This document shows positions 30,489-40,465 of a stretch of 64,000 bases of DNA, piece after piece (within the stretch, counting starts at the first letter, position 1; each line of letters opens with the position of its first letter). Below the pieces are notes generated by a model. The model did no database searches. It was not told where the DNA came from and saw nothing but the letters and a program-made list of their open reading frames with translations. Position numbers and translations under genes: made by a program. Origin of the DNA: Candidatus Streptomyces philanthi (GTDB taxonomy: Bacteria; Actinomycetota; Actinomycetes; Streptomycetales; Streptomycetaceae); NCBI GenBank assembly GCA_018114805.1, contig CP073042.1, positions 62,001 through 126,000 of the forward strand, written 5' to 3'.

Positions 30489-33068
30489 TCAGGCGTGCTC
30501 GCGGTCCGGGAGCGCTGGCAGGGCCTGTTCGGTCCAGATGACCTTGCCGGTGGGCGTGTAGCGGGTGCCCCAGCGCTCGGCGAACTGGGCGACCAGGAAC
30601 AGGCCGCGCCCGCCCTCGTCGGTGGTGGCGGCGTACCGCAGGTGCGGAGCGGTGCTGCTGGAGTCAGCGACCTCGCAGATCAGGCCGGTGTCGCGGATGA
30701 GCCGGACGCGGATCGGTCCCGCGGTGTAGCGGATGGCGTTGGTGATCAGCTCGCTGAGGATCAGCTCGGTGGTGAACGCCTCCTCTCTCACGCGCCACGC
30801 GGCGAGTTGGTGGCTTACCTTGGCGCGTACGTCGGCCACCGCCGCGGGGTCGGACGGCACCTCCCAGGTCGCGATCTGGTCCCGTGGCACGGGAGCGGGT
30901 GCGGGCGACGATGAGGGCCACGTCGTCGTCCGGGTGCTCGCCGAGCAGCGCGTCCAGGACCCGCTGGCGGGTCTCCTCGGGCGTGCGGTCGGGGCCGCGG
31001 AGCACGTCGGTGAGCTGGTCGAGCCCGGGGTGTCGAGGTCCCGGCCGCCGTGGTCGATGAGCCCGTTGGTGTACAGCACGACGCAGCTGCATTCGGGCAC
31101 CTCGAACTCGGCCGTCTAGAACGGCAGGCCGGTGACGGTGACGGCGCCGGTGGCGGTGGTCTCGTCCTGGTCGATGCTGCTCACCAGCTCGTCCAGGTGG
31201 CTGAGCAGCTCGTCGGGGGGCAGGTCGAGCGAGGAGAAGTTGTGCACCGCGGTACGGAGCCTGCCCATGGTGGCCGCGGCGTGCAGCCCGTGCCCGACGA
31301 CGTCGCCCACCACCAGCGCGACCTGCGCCCCGGGCAGCGGAATCACGTCGAACCAGTCCCCGCCGACCCCGGAGCGGGCCAGCAGGTAGCGGTAGGCCAC
31401 GTCGAGGGCGCGCTGGTCGGGCAGCCCGCGCGGCAGCAGGCTCTGCTGGAGGGTGACGGCCATGGCGTGCTCGCGGGTGTAGCGGCGGGCGTTGTCCAGG
31501 CAGACGGCCGCGTGCGCGACCAGTTCCTCGGCGAGGGCCAGGTCGTCCTCGTCGAAGGGCGGGGACCCGGTCGCGCGCCAGAAGTTGGCGACCCCGAGCA
31601 CCCCGCCGCGGCCCGCAGCGGGACGGTGATCAGCGAGTGCACGCCGTAGTCGATGATGTGCGCGGCCTGCCCCGGGTCCTGGGCCCGCCAGCCGGGCGCC
31701 TCGCTCAGCCGCGGCACCAGCAGCGCGCACCGGTCGTCGATACAGCGCGCCTGGGGCGTGTAGGGGACGAAGTCGATGATCTCCTCGACGGGGTAGAGCG
31801 GGTGGTCCTCACGTACGCCGGCCACGGCGACGCGGCGCATCTGGGACGCGCCGGCGGTCGGCGGTTCCTCGCCGAGCACCAACGCGTCGACCACGTCGAC
31901 GGTGGTGAAGTCGGCGAGCCTGCCGGCCGTGACCTCGGCGAGTTCCTCGGCCGTGCGCCGCACGTCCAGCGTGGTGCCGACCTCGACGCCCGCGTCGTAC
32001 AGCAGCCGGAGACGGGTGCGCGCGGTCTCGGCCCGGCCGGTGAGGGTGTGCAGCTCAAGTGGTGTCGCGCAGGGTGGCCACGGTGCCGGGCGGGCCGCCG
32101 TGCCGGTCAGTGGGTCGGTTGTTCACGGCCAGCAGCCGGTCGCCAGAGCGGATCACCTCGTCGGTGGTGACGCGGCCCGTGACCAACACGTCGGCGAGTG
32201 AGGCGTCGAGGCCCAGTTCAGTGACGGGCCGGCCCTCCGCGTCGGCGGGAAGCGCGAGCAGGCGGCGCGCCTCGTCGTTGGCGAGCAGCAACCGTCGCTC
32301 ACCGCTGACGATGAGCACCCCCTCGCGGACCGCGTGCAGCACCGCGTCATGGTGCTCGTACATCCGGGCGAGCTTCGCGGGGTCCAGGCCGCGCGTCTGG
32401 CGGCGCAGGCGGCGGCCCGCCAGCGCGCTGCCGCCGAGCGCCAGGGCCAGGCCCGCCGCGCCGCCGCCGAGCAGGATGGGCAGTTCGTCGTGGAGCGACT
32501 GGCTCACGCGGCTGGTGCGCAGGCCCGCGGAGACGAGGCCCACCACCTCGCCCTCGCGGTCGGTGACGGGCACCACCGCCTGGACGACCTCGCCGATGGT
32601 GCCGTCGACGGTCTCGGTACTGGACTCGCCGTGCTGGGCGGGGCCGATGTCGCCGACGAACCTCCGGCCGATGCGGTCCGGCTCGGGGTGGGTGTAGCGC
32701 GTGCCGTCGGTGCGCATGACGACGACGAAGTCGATGTCCGCGCCCACCCTGACCGCCTCGGCGCGCGGCTGGAGGACCGCCGTGGGGTCGCTCGCGCGCA
32801 GGGTCTCGACGACGCCGGGCGCCTCGGCGAACGCCTCGGCGACGGCCAGCGTGCGCTGGCGCGCCTCGCCCTCGTCGTCGCGGCGGGCCTGGAGCACGAG
32901 GGCCGCCACACCGGCGGCGACGATCAACAGGACGATGAGCAGTTGGAGCAGGAAGGTCTGGCCGGCGATGCTGCGCGCGCTCAGCAGGGAGCGCACGCGG
33001 GGGCCGTCACGGCGGGGTGGGCGTCGACCGATGGCGGTGGAGGCCGACGGGAAACGGGAACGACCCAT
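30489..33068 (-). pseudogene. SpoIIE-type serine phosphatase with extracellular sensor, PAS, GAF and HATPase domains; multiple lesions
   Basis: A membrane signalling protein of ~860 aa. Domain order: transmembrane helix (~residues 35-55), extracellular single-Cache sensor, second transmembrane helix (~195-215), PAS (EGVLIVSGERRLLLAND), GAF, PP2C/SpoIIE phosphatase (GGDWFDVIPLPG...VGDVVGHG) and C-terminal anti-sigma-type ATPase (ELITNAIRYTAG; GGRGLFLVAQ). Such proteins control sigma factors through partner switching. ATG 33068 was chosen because the first hydrophobic helix follows it. Lesions: frameshifts near 32057, 31607, 31030 and 30897 and a TAG at 31116-31118. Divergent from the second alkB gene. 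Confidence 0.75.
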
Positions 33069-33205
33069 AGGCACATGCTGGCACCGATGCGGGGGCGGGG
33101 CGACCAGTGCTTTCCCTGAGAATTCGGCATTTTGCCGGCCGTCGACCTCTCTGCACCCCACCTTTATTCGATCAATTGTTCTATTCCGGGCGTATGCTGG
33201 GACGC

Positions 33206-33856
33206 ATGGCGGTTTCCTTGCAGGGCTCACTCTTCGACACGACGGAGGAGGTCGCGCCACGCCCGCTGTCGGGGGTCCGGCGCACGCCGCTGACGCACGG
33301 CGCCTGGGTCGACGTCCTGCCCGGCTGGCTGTCCGGCGCCGACGCGCTCTTCACCCACCTGGCGCGCACCGTGCCCTGGCACGCGGAGCGGCGGGGGATG
33401 TACGAGCGCACCGTCGACGTCCCGCGCCTGCTGGCCAGCTACCGGGCAGGCGATCCCCTGCCGCACCTCGCGCTCGACGAGGCCCGCGCCCGTCTCAGCG
33501 CACACTACGCGGCCGAGCTGGGCGAACCCTTCGTGAGCGCGGGGCTGTGCTTCTACCGGGACGGGCGGGACAGCGTGGCCTGGCACGGCGACCGGTTCGG
33601 GCGGGGCGCGACCGAGGACACCATGGTAACGATCGTCTCCGTCGGCCAGCCGCGACCGCTGCTGCTGCGACCGCGCGACGGCGGCGGCCCGACGCTGCGC
33701 TGGCCACTCGGGCACGGCGACCTGATCGTCATGGGCGGAAGCTGCCAGCGCACCTGGGACCACGCCATCCCGAAGTCGACCAGGTCGACGGGCCCGCGCA
33801 TCAGCGTGCAGTTCCGCCCCCGCGGCGCGCCCCCGACGTGCGGGTCACGCCCGTAG
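33206..33856 (+). CDS. AlkB-family alpha-ketoglutarate-dependent dioxygenase (second paralogue)
   Basis: A 216-aa Fe(II)/2OG oxygenase distinct from the E. coli-like AlkB at 27387 and closer to the eukaryotic ALKBH2/3-like branch. Ligands: HGD in VAWHGDRFG and His in TWDHAIPK; the 2OG-binding arginines lie in GPRISVQFRPRG. The start at 33206 gives MAVSLQGSLFD, a common N-terminus of the family; an ATG at 33194 is the alternative. Upstream sequence (33160-33200) is strikingly AT-rich, with TATGCT as a possible -10, so the leader may be very short. The frame is intact. Confidence 0.85.
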   Translation: MAVSLQGSLFDTTEEVAPRPLSGVRRTPLTHGAWVDVLPGWLSGADALFTHLARTVPWHAERRGMYERTVDVPRLLASYRAGDPLPHLALDEARARLSAHYAAELGEPFVSAGLCFYRDGRDSVAWHGDRFGRGATEDTMVTIVSVGQPRPLLLRPRDGGGPTLRWPLGHGDLIVMGGSCQRTWDHAIPKSTRSTGPRISVQFRPRGAPPTCGSRP

Positions 33857-34014
33857 CGCGCGGGTCGCACAGTCGGAGGCGGTGGGTTCACCGGCGCCCC
33901 GAGTGGGCCCGACCGGCCGGGCGCGAGCACCCGGGGAGGGGCGGCCGCGTCGCCCACCGCGCGGCCCGTCTGATGCGTGCGGGCCGGGAAGTGGCTACGG
34001 TGGGATATGCCTGC

Positions 34015-34365
34015 TTAGTCCAGATTCACAGACGTACGTGCCCCTGACAGGGCGCGCCTCCGGGGTCCCGCGGGCGAGTCAGCACCGTGCTTCGGACCGA
34101 AGGCACGCACCACGGGGGCGGTCGCGTCTGCTCCCCGCACCGTGTCGAGCCGACCCGTGTGCCCCGGTGGAGAATCGTCGAGCAGGAGGTCGGTGAGGTA
34201 GGCACCGAACCGCTCGGGGAGGTCAGCCGGGTACGGCTCGCCCGGGCGGGCGGGTGGGGTACATCCTCAGCCACGGGGCCAGGGCCGTCGCGGCAGCCAG
34301 TCCTGGTCGACGGGGCCCGGCAGGGGGGCGAGGACGGAGGGCGCGGAGGGGGCGGCATCGTCCAT
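34015..34365 (-). pseudogene. Hypothetical protein with internal stop
   Basis: One minus-strand frame from ATG 34365 to TAA 34015 (117 codons) has normal Streptomyces codon bias throughout, including DLPERFGAYLTDLLLDDSPP, but is interrupted by TGA at 34267-34269 (codon 33). The AT-richer base mix just upstream of the ATG fits a promoter. No family recognised. It may be a nonsense pseudogene or a non-coding stretch. Confidence 0.35.
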
Positions 34366-34634
34366 GCTCGCACGTTAGCGCGGCCGGCTCGCGAGGGACC
34401 GCCCGCGACGCACAGTTCATCGATGAAGTACGTAAGGTGACCGCACGGGCTCCACAAATGTCCGGCGTTGACCTCGCCCGACGGCTCTCGGCGCGTCGCG
34501 CGTACAGGTGTGACCGCGGGGCCCACCACCACGGCGCGGGGCGCGGCGGCTCGTAGGTCCGGCGGCCCGTGGACCGCGAGGGCGGGGCGGGCGTCGGGGC
34601 GGGCGTCCCCGCCGCCCGCCCCGGCCCGGCGGCG

Positions 34635-35548
34635 CTACGCGGCGCCGGCGGTCGTGGCGGCCCGCTGGTTGCGCTGGATGATCGTGCGCACGAGCACCGG
34701 CGTGGCCTCGGGGAAGTCCAGGGCCACCACGCCGAGCCCGTTCAGCCGGCGGCCGTACGGGCCCGGTCAGGAAGCGGTGCACCCGGGGGTTGAGGTACCG
34801 GGCGTTCGCGCGCGGGGAGCCCTGGACGGCGGTGCCGACGTAGTTGACGTACAACTTGCCGGGCCGGGCGGCGGCCTTGTGCAGGTGGCGTTCGACCTTC
34901 TGGTACTTCACGGCCGGAGTCGCCGTCGCGTCGTCCTGCACGTCGAACAGCGCGGCGTCGCCGTACGGGACGCCGGGCAGCCCGGGGTGGTCGGCGAGCA
35001 GCACGACCCGGCCGCGCGCCTGGCTGAGCGTGGGCAGCGTCGCGTCGAGCCGCAGCAGCCGGCGGAAGCCCGCCAGGTAGAGGTCGAAGACGCGCCGGAA
35101 CTCGGCGTCCGGCACGGCGGAGTGCTCCTGCCGCAGCCGCAGCCGCACGGTCTCCGAGGGGCGGGCGCGCAGGAACGCCTCGCAGGCCAGCAGCACCTCG
35201 CCGAACAGCACCCGTTGGAAGACCGCCCCGTGGTGGACGGCGAAGGCCGAGTGGGACGACCGGCAGCCGATGTCCAGGAACCGGATGCCCAGGTCCAGTT
35301 GTTCGGCGATGGTAAGGCGCTGGCGGGCGACCTGGTCCCCGCCGAAGCGCACCGCGGAGTGCTGGGTGCCCGGCAGGCTCAGGCGGGCCACCGGGGTGTC
35401 GTCGGCCAGGTCGGCGAGCCAGCCCCCGGTGGGCCGGGGCGAGCGCGTCGGCGCGGCGCGCGGCACCTCGCGCGCCGCGGCCGGATGCCCGCCCGCGTAC
35501 CCCAGGAGCCCGCCCGCGGTGACGGTCGCCGCGCCGGTCCAAGGTCAT
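34635..35548 (-). pseudogene. Phosphatidylinositol-specific phospholipase C, secreted, frameshifted
   Basis: PI-PLC X-domain TIM barrel, ~300 aa, cleaving phosphatidylinositol to cyclic inositol phosphate and diacylglycerol. The two catalytic histidines are in LPGTQHSAV and FAVHHGAVF; DIGCR carries the active-site arginine region. ATG 35548 follows GAGAGGA. The N-terminus looks like a signal sequence, but one base is out of register near 35535 (the restored reading is ATVTAGGLLGYAGG). A second frameshift near 34757 follows RFLTGP; the restored C-terminus reads GLGVVALDFPEATPVLV. Bacterial PI-PLCs are extracellular. Confidence 0.75.
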
Positions 35549-35831
35549 GTCGCGTCCTCTCGTAGCCATCTGATGGCCCGTCGGGTGGTGCGGGAGACGA
35601 GCCGCACGGTAACAGCTCCGACCCCCGACCGCGGGAGCCACTCGGCGCCAGCCCCCGGCCCGCCCCGGACATGTGACGGGCCTGCCCCCGTACGGCCCGT
35701 GTGTCCGCCGACCCGGTGTGGCGGGAAACCGACGCGGCTGCCGGCCATCTCGCGGGGCGCCGGCCCGGGCCCGCCCGGCGGCCCGCGAAAACGGGGTGCC
35801 CCGGGGCGCGGTGGTCTGCGAGGGTCCGCGG

Positions 35832-36351
35832 GTGAACACTGGGGAACGCAACGAAGTGCTGCTCATCGCCGGTCGCTCCGGCGTCGGCAAGTCGACCGTG
35901 GCCTGGCAGGTCTCCGCCGTGTTGCGGGCGGCGGGCACGGCCCACTGCCTGGTCGAGGGCGACCTCATGGACCAGGTGGACCCGGCGCCGCCCGACGATC
36001 CGGACCGCTCGGCGATCACCGAGCGCAACCTGGCGGCGGTCTGGGCCAACTACGCCGCGCTGGGCCAGCGGCGGCTGATCTAGACCAACACGGTCAGCGT
36101 GCTGGAGAGCGCGATGTTCCGCCGCGTGCTGGGCGCGGACGTACGGATCGTGCCGGCGCTGCTGACGACGGACGACGCCACCGCCCGCGATCGCCTGACG
36201 GGCCGCGAGATCGGCTCCCAGGCGCGGGCGCACCTACGGGCGCAGCGCGCACATGGCCCGCCACGCGCCGCCGGACACGGTGCGGGTGGCGACCGACGGC
36301 AGGACGGTGGTGGACATCGCCCGGGAGGTGGTGGCCGCCACGGGGTGGTGA
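35832..36351 (+). pseudogene. P-loop kinase-like ATP-binding protein, nonsense and frameshift
   Basis: Small nucleoside/gluconate-kinase-like P-loop protein, expected ~172 aa. Walker A is AGRSGVGKST near residue 14; LVEGDLMDQVDP and the lid region ARDRLTGREIGSQ follow. The start is GTG 35832. TAG at 36081-36083 replaces what is normally tyrosine in RRLIxTNTVS; an extra base near 36240 shifts the frame, and the restored end reads DTVRVATDGRTVVDIAREVV with TGA at 36351. The substrate is unknown; the family is common in Streptomyces. Confidence 0.7.
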
Positions 36352-36665
36352 ACGGCGGGCCGGGCCGGACGGCGGTCGGGCGGACGGGCGGCCCGAAGGC
36401 GCCGCCTTCCCCGGTGGGAGCACGGCGTCCGCCCGGGCGCACCGGGCGGCGCTCGCACGCTCGTGCCCCGCGCCGTCGGGCCGCCCGGCTCGACACGGGC
36501 CGCGAACGCGCGGGGCGGGGACCGCGAGGGGCGACACGGGGGCGGCGGTTGTCCGGAATTCGGGGTGAACGGGCGGGTGGTGGCGCAGAATCGGGCGCCG
36601 CCATGTCCCGGCGGTCACCACGGGCCGCACCAGGCCGTGACCGCCCCGTCAGTTGAGGGAGTTCC
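36352..36665. other. Intergenic stretch, no gene recognised
   Basis: About 314 bp of GC-rich sequence between the kinase and the secreted protein gene. No domain, RNA or clear hairpin was seen. The promoter of the secreted protein is probably in its last 80 bases. Confidence 0.35.
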
Positions 36666-37031
36666 ATGCGTCCCCTTGCCGCCGCCGCTCTGATCGGCAC
36701 CACCGTCGCCCTGTGGTCGCCGCCCCTCGCGCACGCCGCGGAGCAGCCCGCCCGGACGCCCACCTACGTCTGCTCGTCCATGACCTGGTCCGCCACCGCG
36801 GGCGCCACGTTCGGGTGCGGCTGCGCGCCGACCAACGGCGCCCCCGCCGACGGCGACATCCACGGCCGCTTCCTCCTCAAGGGCAGGAAGGGCAGCCCGA
36901 CGGTGGTCTGTCCGGCCCCGCTGCTCGGGGGGCCGACGGGGCGGTACGACGGCGCCAAGAAAGGAGGTGTGGGCGAGCTCCTGCCACCGGGTGTAGGCGC
37001 CGACGCCCGTCGCGCCCCTCCCCGCCGGTGA
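36666..37031 (+). CDS. Small secreted hypothetical protein
   Basis: ATG 36666 after GAGGGAG. Residues 1-24 are a Sec signal peptide (MRPLAAAALIGTTVALWSPP, cleavage after AHA). The mature part has five cysteines (YVCSSM, FGCGCAP, VVCPAP), suggesting disulfides. The last ~30 residues (GVGELLPPG onward) look compositionally different, so a late frameshift is possible. A very strong hairpin follows immediately. Function unknown. Confidence 0.6.
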   Translation: MRPLAAAALIGTTVALWSPPLAHAAEQPARTPTYVCSSMTWSATAGATFGCGCAPTNGAPADGDIHGRFLLKGRKGSPTVVCPAPLLGGPTGRYDGAKKGGVGELLPPGVGADARRAPPRR

Positions 37032-37079
37032 CGGCCCGTCCGTCGCTCCCGTGCGCCCGGGAGCGACGGACGGGCCGTC
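37030..37079. terminator. 22-bp perfect hairpin terminator
   Basis: Bases 37030-37051 and 37058-37079 are perfectly complementary around a 6-base loop. The stem overlaps the stop of the secreted-protein gene. It probably isolates that gene from the dehydrogenase operon. Confidence 0.8.
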
Positions 37080-37198
37080 GCGTCGCCCGGCGGGCGGTGC
37101 GCCACCCGGGTGACTGGCCGACACTTTCCGGTTTGCCCCGGGGCGGGGCGGGGACGCGACCACGGGGCCGCAGCACACCAGCGAAGGGCCGTGACGCC

Positions 37199-37755
37199 AT
37201 GGCAACGATCTCGACACCCAGCGTCCAGCACCGCCCGACCTCCTCGGAGATCACCCTGCGGGTTAACGGGGTCAGCCACCGGCTGACCGTCGACCACCGC
37301 ACCACCGTGCTCGACGCGCTGCGCGAGCACCTGGACCACACGGGCCCGAAGAAGGGGTGCGACCACGGCCAGTGCGGGGCGTGCACGGTGCTCGTCGGCG
37401 GTCGCCGGGCCAACAGTTGCCTCCTGCTCGCCGTCGCGGCCGACGGCGCGGAGATCACCACCGTGGAGGGGTTGAGCGACGGCGAGCAGCCGCACCCCGT
37501 GCAGCGCGCGTTCCTCGACCACGACGGGTTCCAGTGCGGCTACTGCACCCCGGGGCAGGTGTGCTCGGCCATCGGCATGCTCGCCGAGGCGGCCGACGGC
37601 CACCCCTCGCACGTCACGCCGCTGCCCGGGGCCGGCTCCGGCGCCCCCCGGTGCCGCTGACGCCGGCCGAGATCCGCGAGCGGATGAGCGGCAACCTGTG
37701 CCGCTGCGGCACCTACCCGAACATCGTGGCCGCCATCGAGGATGTGGCGCCGTGA
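37199..37755 (+). pseudogene. Xanthine dehydrogenase-type (2Fe-2S) subunit, one frameshift
   Basis: Small iron-sulfur subunit of a molybdenum hydroxylase (xanthine/CO/aldehyde dehydrogenase family), ~185 aa. Plant-type cluster cysteines: GCDHGQCGACTV; second cluster: QCGYCTPGQ and NLCRCGTYPN. It passes electrons from molybdopterin to FAD. ATG 37199 has GAAGGG upstream. One missing base near 37640, after HPSHVTP, shifts the frame; the restored frame reads PLTPAEIRERMSGN. Its stop overlaps the next start (GTGA at 37752-37755). Confidence 0.8.
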
Positions 37756-38745
37756 AGCCGTTCGGCTACGTGCGCGCCGAGGACGTCGACACGGCGATCG
37801 CGACCGTGGCCAGCGAGCCGGGCGCCCGCTTCCTGGGCGGCGGGACCAACCTGGTGGACCTCATGAAGCTGGGCGTGGAACGGCCGGAACTCCTCTTGGA
37901 CGTCAGCCGGCTGCCGCTGACAGGCATCGATCCGCTCCGCGACGGCCGGTGGCGGATCGGCGCCAACGTCCGCAACAGCGACCTGGCCGCGCACCCGGTC
38001 ATCCGCGCCCGGTTCCTGGCGCTGCTGGCCGGCGCGTCGGGGCAGTTGCGCAACGCCGCCACCACCGGCGGCAACCTGCTCCAGCGCACCCGCTGCCTGT
38101 ACTTCCAGGACGTGAGCAAGCCGTGCAACAAGCGCTCCCCCGGCAGTGGCTGCCCCGCGCGCGAGGGCGTCCACCAGGACCTGGCGGTCCTCGGCCACTC
38201 CGAGCACTGCGTGGCCACCCACCCCTCCGACCTGGCGGTCGCGCTCGCCGCGCTCGACGCCAGCGTCGTGCTGCGCGGGCCGGACGGCGAGCGCCGGGTC
38301 GCACTGACCGAGTTCCACCGGCTGCCGGCCGACCTGCCGGAGCGGGACACCGTCATCGCCCACGACGAGTTGGTGACGGCCGTCGAGCTGCCCGCCCCGC
38401 CGCCGGGGCGCTCCACCTACCGCAAGGCCCGCGACCGCGCCTCGTACGCCTTCGCGCTGGCCTCCGTCGCCGCCGTGCTCGAGGTGTGCGAGGGCGTGGT
38501 GGGCGAGGTGCGGCTCGCCTTCGGAGGGCTGGCGGCCAAGCCGTGGCGGGCCAGGGTCGCTGAGCAGGCGCTGCGCGGAGGCCCCGGCGACGGAGGACTC
38601 CTTCCGTCGCGCCGCCGACGCCGAGTTGGCCGCCGCCCGGCCGCTGCGCGACAACGGCTTCAAGGTGCCGCTCGCCCGGAACCTGGCCACCCAGGTCCTC
38701 ACCTCGCTCGCCGACGCCCACCACCAACCGCCTCCGGCACGTTGA
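37752..38745 (+). pseudogene. Xanthine dehydrogenase-type FAD-binding subunit, one frameshift
   Basis: Medium subunit (~330 aa) of the molybdenum hydroxylase; CO-dehydrogenase-type flavoprotein with FLGGGTNLVDLMK and NAATTGGNLLQRTRC as FAD-binding motifs and a C-terminal CutM-like domain. GTG 37752 overlaps the upstream stop by four bases. One extra base near 38583 shifts the frame after AEQALRG; restored reading EDSFRRAADAELAAA and a stop at 38745. SD and spacing to the next gene (10 bp) show a three-gene operon. Confidence 0.8.
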
Positions 38746-38755
38746 GGAGCAGTCC

Positions 38756-39548
38756 ATGCGCCCACCCGAGACCGGGGCCCCGCTGCGCCGCCTCGAAGGT
38801 CAGCTCAAGGTCACCGGCAGCGCGCGGTACGCGATCGAGTACGCCCTGCCGGAGATGGCGTAAGCCTGGCCGGTGCGGCGACCGTCGCGCGCGGCGAGGT
38901 GCGGGCCGTGCACGCCACGGACGCGCTGGGCATGCCCAGCGCGTCCGTGGCGTGCACGGCCACGAGAACGCGCCGCGCCTCGGCCCCGCCGACGACCCCA
39001 TCCTCAGCGTCCTGCAACGCCCGCACGTGCCGCACCGCGGCTGGTACGTGGCGCTGGCCGTGGCCGAGGCCCTGGAGGTGGCCCGCGCGATGGCCGCCGC
39101 ACTCCAGATCGACTACGCGGCCCAGGCGCGCGACGCCGTCCTCACCAGCGGACACCCGAAGCTGTACGAACCGGAGCAGGCCAACGGCGGGCATCCGGCC
39201 CGCCGTGAGAGCGGGGACTTCGACGGCGCGTACGCGGCCTCGGCGGTGCGCGTGGACGCCACGTACACCATGGAGGCCGAGCACAACCACCCGATGGAGC
39301 CGCACGCCAGCACGGCCCACTGGGTGGACGGCGGGCTGACGGTCTATGACTCGAACCAGGGCTCGACCAAGGTCAAGGAGGCCCTCGGGCCGCTGTTCGG
39401 GCTGCGCCCGGAGCAGGTGACGGTGGTCACCGAGTACGTGGGCGGCGGGTTCGGGTCCAAGGGCACGCCGCGCCCGCAGGGGGTGCTGGCCGCGATGGCC
39501 GCCCGCCGCGTGGGCCGCCCGGTCAGGCTGGCGCTGCCCCGCCAGCAA
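38756..39548 (+). pseudogene. Xanthine dehydrogenase-type molybdopterin subunit, N-terminal part
   Basis: Catalytic large subunit, normally ~700 aa, binding the Mo-cofactor. ATG 38756 follows GAGGAG. Present: GSARYAIEYALPEMA, PMEPHASTAHW and the Mo-cofactor motif VTEYVGGGFGSKG. TAA replaces tyrosine right after LPEMA (about 38860), the segment 38904-38961 is a perfect palindrome that replaces normal coding sequence, and the frame breaks around it. At ~39548, after RLALPRQQ, the gene stops matching and a minus-strand thioesterase begins. The C-terminal part reappears at 42541, about 270 residues further along the protein. Confidence 0.75.
38904..38961. repeat. Perfect 58-bp palindrome inside the dehydrogenase gene
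   Basis: The sequence reads identically on both strands with no loop; its centre is GGGCATGCCC between 38932 and 38933. The left half is normal coding sequence (AVHATDALGMP). The right half is its exact reverse complement and replaces the expected bases before HENAPRLGPADDP. Confidence 0.9.
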
Positions 39549-40193
39549 CTGGCCGGCGAGGCCCAGTCGGCGACCGTGTCCGGCGTGGCCTCCGGGTCCG
39601 CGTCGCCGGTGAACGCCTCGATCGGGCAGCTCACCCGGGCGTCGGGGTCCGGGGCGTAGGTGCCGACGATCTGGTAGTCGGCGCGGATCGCGGGCAGCAG
39701 CAGCGCGCATCTCGGGGTCGGCCAGGAGTTCCTCGCTGGTGCCGCCGAGCCGGCGCAGCTCGTCGGTGAACTCCCGCTCGCCCAGCCGGTAGGTGCTGGT
39801 GGCGCGGGCCCGGCAGGCCGGACACGTACAGCCGCCGCGGGCGCGGGCCGCGGCCCGCGCTCCAGGCGGCAGCGCCACCTCCCAGGCGACGGAGGCGCCC
39901 ATGCTGTGCCCGAAGAGCACCAGACCGCGTTCGCCGAGCAGCGGGGTGCGCAGGATATTGGCGGTCAGCGCGTCGGCGAGCGCGGCCATCTCGACCAACG
40001 GCTCCTCGAGGAGGCGGTCCTGACGGCCCGGGTACTGCACCGCGAGGATTTCGAGCTCCGGCGGCAGCATGCGCGCCCAGGGGGCGAAGAACCCGATGTT
40101 GCCGCCCGCGTGCGGCAGGCACAGGACGGTCGTGGTGGCGGCGGGGCGGGGCGCTGTGCGGCGCAGCCACGGGGATTCGGGCGCGGTCGGCAC
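39549..40193 (-). pseudogene. Type II thioesterase (GrsT/TesA-like), 3'-truncated and frameshifted
   Basis: An alpha/beta hydrolase that removes stalled acyl groups from PKS/NRPS carrier proteins. Motifs: LCLPHAGGNIGFFAPWA, QYPGRQDRLLEEP and the nucleophile elbow FGHSMGASVAWEV. GTG 40193 after GGAGCC was chosen; the protein starts VPTAPESPWLRR. Frameshifts were inferred near 39850, 39790 and 39710. It is cut at ~39549 after PDTVADWAS, before the catalytic histidine, where it meets the truncated dehydrogenase tail to tail. Its parent would belong to a PKS cluster. Confidence 0.7.
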
Positions 40194-40465
40194 GGTCGGC
40201 TCCGTACGGTCGTCGGTGGCGCCACCGGGTACGAGACGACCGGCGGCCCTGTCCGGGCAGTCTCCCGCACGGCGGTGGGCGGCCAGGGCACGGGTGGGTG
40301 GCCGCCGCCGAAAACACGTGGTCGGCGGGGGGTGGTGCGACGGGCGGCGGTCGGGTTCCATGGCGGGCACGCCGCGCGGCTCGCCGAGCGCGACCGCGGG
40401 TGCGTCGAAGGGGCGGGCCCGCCGCCGCCGGACGCCGTCGCCACCCCCGTACCGAAGGACCCCAT

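Noticed and set aside
34370..34560. A plus-strand open frame containing FIDEVRKVTARAPQ
   Set aside because: No start with a ribosome site, no domain, and the codon bias is weak; it overlaps the promoter side of neighbouring genes.
8820..36083. Amber recoding (TAG read as an amino acid) as a new biological system
   Set aside because: The expected residues differ (Gln, Glu, Tyr), frameshifts are at least as common as TAG, other stop types occur, and normal genes here also end with TAG. TAG is simply the stop nearest to common GC-rich codons.
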